The notes beneath the pieces were generated by a model. The model did not search any database. It was not told where the DNA came from and saw only the letters and a program-made list of their open reading frames with translations. From assembly GCA_025964935.1 (NCBI GenBank), contig JAOPXW010000372.1, positions 1 to 5,262 on the forward strand: a stretch of DNA of 5,262 nt. The letters are read 5' to 3'. Of this stretch, positions 1-4,909 are shown in pieces. Position 1 is the stretch's first letter; each line of letters begins with the position of its first letter. The position numbers were made by a program, and so were the translations under genes. The DNA comes from Friedmanniella sp. (GTDB lineage Bacteria; Actinomycetota; Actinomycetes; Propionibacteriales; Propionibacteriaceae).

Positions 1-122
1 ACAAGGTGTCTCCGGCCGGGAACCCGTCGCCGGGCGGCACGCCGTCCGAGGGCGGCTCCGGTCTCGGCGACGCGGAGACCTCCGGCGGGGGCGCCGACGC
101 GGTGCCCGACACCCACGGCTGA
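1..122 (+). CDS. C-terminal tail of an unidentified protein (partial)
   Basis: This is an open frame running in from the left edge (codons in phase from position 3) and ending at a TGA at 120-122. The 39 visible residues begin KVSPAGNPSP and end AVPDTHG. They are almost entirely Gly, Ser, Pro, Asp, Glu, Thr and Ala, which suggests a disordered, mildly acidic tail rather than a folded domain. The frame is supported by strong G/C preference at third codon positions and by the hairpin that starts 10 nt after the stop. No family can be assigned from this piece. It could also be chance open reading in GC-rich DNA, so existence is moderately supported and function is unknown. It converges on the oxidoreductase gene downstream. 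Confidence 0.5.
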   Translation, partial: KVSPAGNPSPGGTPSEGGSGLGDAETSGGGADAVPDTHG

Positions 123-131
123 CCGCGAGAC

Positions 132-169
132 CGGCGAAGCCCGGCGGTGACCCCGTCGGGCCGTCGCCG
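132..169. terminator. Strong hairpin in convergent gap, candidate bidirectional terminator
   Basis: In the 115-bp gap between two converging genes, CGGCGA (132-137) pairs with TCGCCG (164-169), and GCCCG (139-143) pairs with CGGGC (157-161). A small bulge separates the two stems (A138 against C162-G163). A further G-T pair and CGG/CCG (145-147 with 153-155) leave a 5-nt loop, TGACC. About 15 pairs form over 38 nt. No T-tract follows on either strand, which is common for actinobacterial terminators. Location just past one stop codon and about 70 bp past the other supports a termination role, but this is inference from structure and position. Confidence 0.45.
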
Positions 170-237
170 CCCATCAGCTCGTTCCGTCGCCTGACAGCTC
201 CGCCGCCTGACCGCCCCCGGCGTCCGAGCGCCCGTCC

Positions 238-1254
238 CTACTGCAGCGGGAACGGCGACTGCAGGCTGGGCGGCCGGTCGCTCCACGTGACCGACTCCAC
301 CCACTTGACCCACCAGAACCCCCGCCGGTGCGGGGCGACCAGCCGTACGGGCGCCCCGGCCCCGGACGCCAGCAGCCGGCCGTCGCAGCGGGTGGCCAGC
401 CACCGCTGACCCAGCTCGGCCACCGGGAACCGGCGCCGGTAGCCCGTGACACTGCGGACCTCGACGCTGGCTGCCCCCGTCGCCGCCGCCGGGTCCAGCA
501 GGTCGGCCAGCCGTACGCCGGTCCAGGTCGCCTCGGCGTACCAGCCGGAGGTGCAGTCGAGCCGGGCCACCACCGGCCCGCCGCGCCGGTCCAGCTCGGC
601 CCAGCCGACGTCGCGACCCTCCAGCCGTACGCGGTGGTCGGCCGGCAGGGACGGCGTGCGGTCGAACAGCCAGGTCGTCGCCGGCATCTCCGCCGCGGGA
701 ATCCGGTGGGACCCGGTGGCCAGGCGGCTCGCGGAGGCCAGGCCCGCCGCCCGGCCCGCGCCCTCCAGGGCCAGCCAGCCCGCCCCGATCCCGACGGCGA
801 AACCCGCGGTGCGCAGCAGGCTCCGGCGGGAGGCGTCGCGGCGGCGGACGCGCTGCCGGCGGTGCTCCCGGACGTGCAGCACCAGCAGCGGCACCAGCAC
901 CACCGCCGCACTCACGTGGACCTGGATCGGGCTGAGCCCGCCCCAGAGCCCGTAGCCCGCGAACACCTCGACGAAGCCCGCCAGCAGGCACAGCGCCACC
1001 ATTCCCAGCAGTGCCAGGCTGGCCACCTGCAGCCGGGGCGCCCGGCTGATGACGACCCGCTTCCAGGGCACCAGCACGACCAGCCCCAGCCCGAAGAGCC
1101 CGTGGCTGACCGTGGCGAGCCGGGCGGGCACGGGGGTGCCGGCCGCGAAGGCGAGCCAGCCGGTGCCGAACGCCCCGGTCAGCAGGACCAACAGGGCCAG
1201 ATTGGTACGACGCCCGGCGCGGCGGAACACCCTCGTCCACGCCCTCGCCGCCAT
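238..1254 (-). CDS. Membrane-anchored molybdopterin-dependent oxidoreductase (sulfite-oxidase fold)
   Basis: This 338-residue protein has five predicted membrane helices (about residues 18-37, 49-63, 75-98, 110-128 and 149-165), then an extracytoplasmic molybdopterin-binding domain from about 180. The domain shows the family's Mo-ligand cysteine in LDCTSGWYAEATWTGV (Cys233) and the C-terminal GFWWVKWVESV block (312-322) that lines the cofactor pocket in sulfite oxidase/YedY-type enzymes. SRRSLL at 142-147, just before helix 5, resembles a twin-arginine signal. His51 and His113 lie near the outer ends of helices 2 and 4 and could ligate a heme. The substrate is unknown. The start is ATG at 1254, but GAGG lies only 2 nt before it, so GTG at 1281 or 1230 are alternatives. 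Longer frames back to 1488 overlap prsW and are Arg/Pro-rich, so they were rejected. The gene follows prsW by 46 bp in a likely operon. Confidence 0.88.
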   Translation of the reverse strand: MAARAWTRVFRRAGRRTNLALLVLLTGAFGTGWLAFAAGTPVPARLATVSHGLFGLGLVVLVPWKRVVISRAPRLQVASLALLGMVALCLLAGFVEVFAGYGLWGGLSPIQVHVSAAVVLVPLLVLHVREHRRQRVRRRDASRRSLLRTAGFAVGIGAGWLALEGAGRAAGLASASRLATGSHRIPAAEMPATTWLFDRTPSLPADHRVRLEGRDVGWAELDRRGGPVVARLDCTSGWYAEATWTGVRLADLLDPAAATGAASVEVRSVTGYRRRFPVAELGQRWLATRCDGRLLASGAGAPVRLVAPHRRGFWWVKWVESVTWSDRPPSLQSPFPLQ

Positions 1255-1300
1255 CACCTCACGGTACGCGTCGGCCCCCACCCGCCGGCCGCGTCCGCGG

Positions 1301-2653
1301 TCAGGGCTGCGGCGGTCGCTCCCACCCCGACGGTCCGCCCGTGGAGTTGTGGCGAGGATCCGGCGTGGAGTACCGCGCCGGATCTTCTCCAGACCCGCTC
1401 GACGAAGCACCGTCGGCCGGGTCCTGGGGTCGGAAGGGCGTCGGGGTGAAGGTTGCGGCCCCCGGACCCACGGCCGGCTGCGCAGCACCCGGGACCCCGC
1501 CGGACCCGGCCCACCCGGGCGGGGTGGCGGGCACCAGGACGTAGGGCCGGAGCGCGTGGGCGCGGGCCAGCAGGCCGCTCATCCGGGGGTTGAGGTCGGG
1601 CGGAGCGGTCCCCATCAGGACGCGGTGGTGCAGGAACGCCACCTCGGTCATCGTCTGCTGGTAAGCGCGCAGGACCTTGACGGCCGGCGGTCCGCCACGC
1701 TGCCTGGCGTACGCCCGCGCGGTCCGCCGGTCGGCCATCCGGGCCACCCAGCGCACGTCCTCGGGCGGGTTCCAGCCCCGCGCGGCCGTCTCGGCCAGCA
1801 TGGCCCCGAGCATCCGGCCCTCCCGTGACCGGGCCCAGATCGCCAGCCCGAGCACCACCACCAGCACCGGCAGCATGATGGCGGCGTACGCGGTCAGGAA
1901 TCCCTGCGAGCCGCCGAAGGTGCTGCCGTTCCAGATCCCGTGCAGCACCACCGCGACCACGAACCCGAGGATGGGGGCGAAGAAGCGCACGGCCGGCCGG
2001 CGGGTGGTGACCGCGATCCCCACCCCCAGTCCGGTCGCGGAGGTGAAGAGCGGGTGCGCGAACGGGGCCATCACCCCGCGCAGGATGAAGGTGACCGTGA
2101 GTGCCTCCGGTCCCTCCTGCAGCGAGCTCAGGTAGTAGAGGATGTCCTCGACGAAGGCGAAGCCGATGCCGACCAGGGCGGCGTACACGAGGCCGTCCAG
2201 CAGGCCGTGCACCTGCGACCGGCGCAGCAGCACGATCACGAGCAGGAACAGCCCCTTGCCCGCCTCCTCCACCACCGGCGCGGTCACCGCGGTGTCCAGG
2301 AAGTCGTTGGCTCCCGGCAGCGCGAAGAGCAGCTGCTCGGCGACGAAGCTCAGGAACACCGCCACCACCCCGCCCCAGCCCAGGGCGGCCAGCCGGTAGC
2401 GCCCCGGCTCGGGCTCGTAGCGGTCCAGCCAGAAGCAGATCGCGATCAACAGCGGGAAGGACACCGCGGCCAGCAGGGTGGCCACCGCCGCGCCCACGGC
2501 GCCGCCGCTGAGCAGGAACAGGCCGGCGATGACGAGGGCGCCCAGACCGAGGACGACCATGCTGGCCACGGCCAGGGTCGAGCGCCGCTGGTTCAGCAGC
2601 TCCGGCGGGACCGGGGCCGGCTGGCCCACCGGCAGGTAGCGGGGCCCGGTCAT
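1301..2653 (-). CDS. PrsW-family intramembrane metalloprotease
   Basis: This 450-residue protein has about eight hydrophobic segments between residues 28 and 273. All four PrsW signatures are visible: EEAGK (Glu129, Glu130, Lys133), FAFVE (165-169), the R-x7-H-x2-F motif (Arg192, His200, Phe203), and HGIWN (His238, Asn242). LDRYEPEP at 76-83 is also typical of the actinobacterial branch. Family members are metal-dependent glutamic/histidine membrane proteases related to CAAX-type proteases. Bacillus PrsW makes the first cut in an anti-sigma factor, but no anti-sigma gene is visible here, so the substrate is unknown. Residues 274-370 form a soluble, conserved-looking cytoplasmic region. From about 375 the tail is Pro/Gly/Ser-rich and probably disordered. 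The ATG start is well supported by GAGGAG five bases upstream. The oxidoreductase gene follows 46 bp downstream on the same strand. Confidence 0.93.
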   Translation of the reverse strand: MTGPRYLPVGQPAPVPPELLNQRRSTLAVASMVVLGLGALVIAGLFLLSGGAVGAAVATLLAAVSFPLLIAICFWLDRYEPEPGRYRLAALGWGGVVAVFLSFVAEQLLFALPGANDFLDTAVTAPVVEEAGKGLFLLVIVLLRRSQVHGLLDGLVYAALVGIGFAFVEDILYYLSSLQEGPEALTVTFILRGVMAPFAHPLFTSATGLGVGIAVTTRRPAVRFFAPILGFVVAVVLHGIWNGSTFGGSQGFLTAYAAIMLPVLVVVLGLAIWARSREGRMLGAMLAETAARGWNPPEDVRWVARMADRRTARAYARQRGGPPAVKVLRAYQQTMTEVAFLHHRVLMGTAPPDLNPRMSGLLARAHALRPYVLVPATPPGWAGSGGVPGAAQPAVGPGAATFTPTPFRPQDPADGASSSGSGEDPARYSTPDPRHNSTGGPSGWERPPQP

Positions 2654-2658
2654 GTGCT

Positions 2659-2664
2659 CTCCTC
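2659..2664 (-). promoter_or_regulatory. Ribosome binding site of the prsW-like gene
   Basis: Read on the minus strand this is GAGGAG, followed by the 5-nt spacer AGCAC and the ATG at 2653. It is the clearest Shine-Dalgarno site in the window and fixes the prsW-like start. Confidence 0.8.
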
Positions 2665-2689
2665 ACGCGGACGCGGGACCGCGGCTGCG

Positions 2690-2709
2690 GGACCCGTCGT
2701 GACGGGTCC
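2690..2709. repeat. Near-perfect 20-bp palindrome, candidate operator or hairpin
   Basis: GGACCCGTC (2690-2698) and GACGGGTCC (2701-2709) are exact 9-bp inverted arms separated by GT. It sits 37 bp upstream of the prsW-like start and immediately downstream of the TAGGGT hexamer read on the minus strand. It would therefore cover roughly -5 to +13 of a prsW transcript. This fits an operator for a dimeric repressor. In RNA it could instead form an 8-bp stem with a CGTG loop, giving leader or terminator function. The arms are seen directly; the role is inference. Confidence 0.5.
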
Positions 2710-2715
2710 ACCCTA
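2710..2715 (-). promoter_or_regulatory. Candidate -10 element for the prsW-like operon
   Basis: On the minus strand this reads TAGGGT, matching the actinobacterial TAnnnT -10 pattern, with predicted initiation near 2702-2704 and a leader of about 50 nt. No good -35 hexamer is visible at 16-18 bp. The closest resemblance is TCGACC at 2737-2742, which is 21 bp away and too far. Such hexamers occur by chance, so support is weak apart from position and the adjoining palindrome. Confidence 0.3.
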
Positions 2716-2870
2716 GAGAGCCCGCTCCGCGGCCGGGGTCGATCGGGTCCTCCGGGTGGCCCGGGTGTGATGCTTCCCTCAGTCCGGCCCCGATCGTCGC
2801 GCCGGGTGGACCGGCCCGGCGGGAGAGACTGGGCCGGGACCAGGGCGGCGAGGAGACGGGGGACGCGGGC

Positions 2871-3812
2871 GTGCAGGGGGTGCTCTCGGGCTTCGTCACG
2901 ATCGGCAGCATCATCGCCCTCGGCTTCGTCCTGGCCCACCTGAAGGTGCTGGACGTGGGCAGCCAGCGGATGCTGGCCCGGCTGGCGTTCTTCGTGGCCA
3001 GCCCGGCCCTGATGGTGACGGTCCTCGGCGGGACCGACGTCTCCCGGCTGCTCTCGGCGAACCTCCTGGCCTCCATCGGCGGGGTCGCGGTCACGGCCAC
3101 GACGTACGCGCTGCTCGCCCGCTTCGTCTGGCACCGGAACGCCTCCGACACCGTCATCGGCACCTTCGCCTCCTCCTACGTCAACGCCGGCAACCTCGGG
3201 CTGCCGATCGCCTCGTACGTGCTCGGGGACGCCTCGCTGATCGCGCCGATGCTGCTGACCCAGCTGATGCTCCTGCAGCCGGTCGGACTGGCTGTGCTGG
3301 ACCTGACCGCCCGGCCGCCGACCCCGGAAGAGAGCCCGGTGCGCCGCCTGCTGCGCCGGGCCAGCCACCCGCTCCGCAACCCCCTGATGCTGGGCTCGCT
3401 CGCCGGCCTGCTGCTGTCGGTCTTCCGCCTGCGGCTGCCCCCGCTGGTCGCCGACCCGCTGCACCTGGTCGGCGGGATGGCGGTCCCGGCCATGCTCATC
3501 GCGTACGGCATCTCGCTCCGCCTCGGCCCCCGGCCCGGAGCGGGGGAGCCGGCCAGCCAGATCGGCACCATCGTCGCGCTCAAGCTCGTCGTCCAGCCGG
3601 TCGTCGCCTACCTCCTGGGCCGCTACGCCGTCGGCCTGGACGGGGTCGACCTGCTCGCGGTGACCGTCGTCGCCGCGCTGCCCACGGCGCAGAACGTCTT
3701 CACCCACGCCGTCCGCTACGACCGCGGCCTGGTCCTGGCCCGCGACTCGATCTTCGTCTCGACCATCCTGTCGGTCCCGGCGCTGGTGGTCATCGCTGCG
3801 CTGCTGGCCTAG
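2871..3812 (+). CDS. AEC-family transporter (auxin efflux carrier superfamily permease)
   Basis: This 313-residue, very hydrophobic protein has about ten membrane helices in two halves joined by a polar central loop (about 146-168, PTPEESPVRRLLRRASHP). That length and layout are standard for the AEC family. Family hallmarks are visible: NAGNLGLP at 105-112 in helix 4, the HPLRNPLMLGSLAG block starting the second half (166-179), PAMLIAYGISL (206-216), and the C-terminal LPTAQNVFTHAVRYDRG region (270-286). Bacterial members export or exchange small organic anions such as malate or malonate, among others. Nothing here reveals the substrate, and auxin should not be assumed. The start is GTG at 2871, preceded by GGGGGA (2858-2863, 7-nt spacer) and a more distant AGGAG (2851-2855). 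GTG at 2880 is an in-frame alternative. It is divergent from the prsW-like gene, and no clear promoter was found. Confidence 0.92.
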   Translation: MQGVLSGFVTIGSIIALGFVLAHLKVLDVGSQRMLARLAFFVASPALMVTVLGGTDVSRLLSANLLASIGGVAVTATTYALLARFVWHRNASDTVIGTFASSYVNAGNLGLPIASYVLGDASLIAPMLLTQLMLLQPVGLAVLDLTARPPTPEESPVRRLLRRASHPLRNPLMLGSLAGLLLSVFRLRLPPLVADPLHLVGGMAVPAMLIAYGISLRLGPRPGAGEPASQIGTIVALKLVVQPVVAYLLGRYAVGLDGVDLLAVTVVAALPTAQNVFTHAVRYDRGLVLARDSIFVSTILSVPALVVIAALLA

Positions 3813-3852
3813 TCAGCGCGCCGATAGTCCCGGTCAACCCGGCCGGGCCCGG

Positions 3853-3878
3853 TCGCGGTGCGCTAGGTTCGACCGCGA
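3853..3878. repeat. Inverted repeat flanking a -10-like hexamer
   Basis: TCGCGGT (3853-3859) and ACCGCGA (3872-3878) are exact 7-bp inverted arms around a 12-nt spacer that contains TAGGTT. The site lies between the AEC gene stop and the TY-Chap-like gene. It could be an operator over that gene's promoter, a weak terminator hairpin of the AEC gene, or chance in GC-rich DNA. Confidence 0.3.
3864..3869 (+). promoter_or_regulatory. Candidate -10 element for the TY-Chap-like gene
   Basis: TAGGTT matches the TAnnnT -10 pattern, 24 bp before the preferred GTG start. Initiation near 3875-3877 would give a leader of about 17 nt that still includes the AAGGGGG ribosome binding site. The -35 region is GC-rich and does not match TTGAC. 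Support comes only from the hexamer and the spacing. Confidence 0.35.
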
Positions 3879-3884
3879 AGGGGG
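3878..3884 (+). promoter_or_regulatory. Ribosome binding site deciding the TY-Chap-like start
   Basis: AAGGGGG lies 8 nt before the GTG at 3893. It directly abuts the other in-frame GTG at 3884, where spacing would be impossible. This favours the shorter protein beginning MADIDDFDID. Confidence 0.55.
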
Positions 3885-3892
3885 TGAGACGG

Positions 3893-4837
3893 GTGGCAGA
3901 CATCGACGACTTCGACATCGACCGGAGCATCGCTCAGGCGTGGACGGAGTTCCAGACGCGGCTGAGCGAGATCATCTCGGTGATCGACGACTCCGGGGAC
4001 CTCACCATCGGCACGGAGTCCGAGAGCGACGACCCGGCTCCCTTCGTCCGGCTCGCCTGCCCGGAGCGCGACGTGGTGCGGGCCGAGGCGGCCAGCAACG
4101 CCGTCCTCGGGGACGACTTCCAGCTCACCGCCGCGCAGAACGAGGCGATGCAGAAGCTGGGCTGGGAGCCCCCGACCAGCTCCGGCCCGCGGCCGACGCC
4201 GAACTTCTGGGCCGAGGTGGCCCAGGAGGAGTCCGACCGGCTGGCCTACCTGACGGTGGCGGCGCTGCGCGACGTCTACGGGGTCCAGCACCCCATCTTC
4301 CTGGCCCCCGACCAGCTCGCCGAGGTCCTGCAGCCGGGCCCCACCCCGATCGAGGGCCCGGTGCTGCGGGGGTCGGTGGTGGAGCTGGACGCGGTCGACC
4401 TGACCAGCACCATGCCGCGCAGCCCGGAGCACCTGAACGAGCTGGTGGACGCCGAGCTGACGACGATGTTCGGCCACCCGCCGATCCGCGACGTGGAGGG
4501 GGACGTGGCCATCCGCGTCGGCTCCACGATGCTGTTCCTCCGGACCGCCGCCGACGGTCAGGACGTCGTCGTCTTCGCCGCCGTGGTGCACGACGTCGCC
4601 GGCCGCTCCCGCGCCATGGAGGTCCTCAACGACCTCAACGTCGACGCCCGCTGGGTCAAGTTCCAGCTCGTCCGGGACCGGGTGTTCGTCACCGTCTCGG
4701 TGCTCGCGAGGCCGTTCGTCCCCGCCCACCTGCACCAGGCCGTCCGGATCCTGTCCGACGTCGCCGACGGGATCGACGAGGAGCTCGCCACCAAGCTGAA
4801 CGGCCGGACGACCTTCACCGAGCCCGACGAGCACTGA
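3893..4837 (+). CDS. TY-Chap/YbjN-like domain protein (putative peptide-binding chaperone)
   Basis: This 314-residue soluble, acidic protein has no signal peptide or membrane helix. The N-terminal half (about 15-135) has the pattern I associate with the TY-Chap N-terminal domain of actinobacteria: AWTEFQTRL, a strand ending FVRLACP (51-57), AEAASNAVL (65-72), KLGWEPP (88-94), NFW (104-106), and an alpha-helical segment ending VYGVQHPIFL. Proline-rich residues 148-156 form a linker. The C-terminal half (about 180-305), with alternating strands and helices (VAIRVGSTMLFLRT, VVVFAAVVHDV, AMEVLNDLNV, WVKFQLVRDRVFVTVSVLARPF), resembles the YbjN/type III secretion chaperone fold. Family proteins are proposed to bind peptides or partner proteins; no enzymatic motif is seen. 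The start is GTG at 3893 from the ribosome binding site, while GTG at 3884 would add three residues. The family call rests on remembered patterns and is less certain than the gene. Confidence 0.8.
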   Translation: MADIDDFDIDRSIAQAWTEFQTRLSEIISVIDDSGDLTIGTESESDDPAPFVRLACPERDVVRAEAASNAVLGDDFQLTAAQNEAMQKLGWEPPTSSGPRPTPNFWAEVAQEESDRLAYLTVAALRDVYGVQHPIFLAPDQLAEVLQPGPTPIEGPVLRGSVVELDAVDLTSTMPRSPEHLNELVDAELTTMFGHPPIRDVEGDVAIRVGSTMLFLRTAADGQDVVVFAAVVHDVAGRSRAMEVLNDLNVDARWVKFQLVRDRVFVTVSVLARPFVPAHLHQAVRILSDVADGIDEELATKLNGRTTFTEPDEH

Positions 4838-4849
4838 CGCGCGCGTCAG
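4834..4849. repeat. Perfect 16-bp palindrome over a stop codon
   Basis: CTGACGCG/CGCGTCAG is an exact palindrome that includes the TGA stop of the TY-Chap-like gene (4835-4837). In RNA it gives a 6-bp stem with a CGCG loop. A competing hairpin pairs ACGCGCGC (4837-4844) with GCGCGCGT (4865-4872). It may end the TY-Chap-like transcript without a T-tract or bind a regulator upstream of hrpA. Confidence 0.45.
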
Positions 4850-4896
4850 CCTCAGAAGCAGAGCGCGCGCGTACGGGCAACCCCGCCACGGCTCGC

Positions 4897-4902
4897 TACG
4901 AT
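4897..4902 (+). promoter_or_regulatory. -10 element for leaderless hrpA transcription
   Basis: TACGAT is a good TAnnnT -10 hexamer ending 7 nt before the GTG at 4910, so initiation at 4909 or 4910 would start the mRNA at, or one base before, the start codon. No Shine-Dalgarno sequence precedes GTG 4910 or the in-frame ATG at 4901, which fits leaderless translation, a common arrangement in Actinobacteria. No clear -35 is seen around 4873-4879. Confidence 0.6.
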
Positions 4903-4909
4903 GGGCCGA

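Noticed and set aside
174..911. Minus-strand frame overlapping the oxidoreductase
   Set aside because: Out-of-frame shadow rich in Arg, Cys and Trp; the correct frame carries the Mo-domain motifs.
328..1449. Plus-strand open frame opposite the oxidoreductase
   Set aside because: Gln/Pro/Arg-rich translation antisense to a gene with a clear catalytic Cys motif.
1255..1488. 78-residue N-terminal extension of the oxidoreductase
   Set aside because: It overlaps the prsW-like coding end by 188 bp and encodes an Arg/Pro-rich stretch unlike a signal peptide. The extension is better explained as overlap with prsW in another frame.
2801..2820. GCCGGG / CCCGGC inverted repeat in the divergent intergenic region
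   Set aside because: Six pure-GC pairs around an 8-nt loop, not next to any promoter-like element; too common in this sequence to call a feature.
1254..3707. Very long minus-strand open frame (about 817 codons)
   Set aside because: It runs through the prsW-like gene in another frame and antisense to the AEC gene. Its translation is Arg/Gly/Pro/Gln-rich with no domain, typical of GC-rich shadow frames.
3838..3852. CCCGGCCGGG and CCGGGCCCGG palindromes after the AEC gene
   Set aside because: Pure C/G self-complementary runs without a usable loop or T-tract, expected by chance at this GC content.
4901..4903. ATG as start of hrpA
   Set aside because: It overlaps the TACGAT -10 hexamer and has no ribosome binding site; GTG 4910 fits the predicted transcription start.
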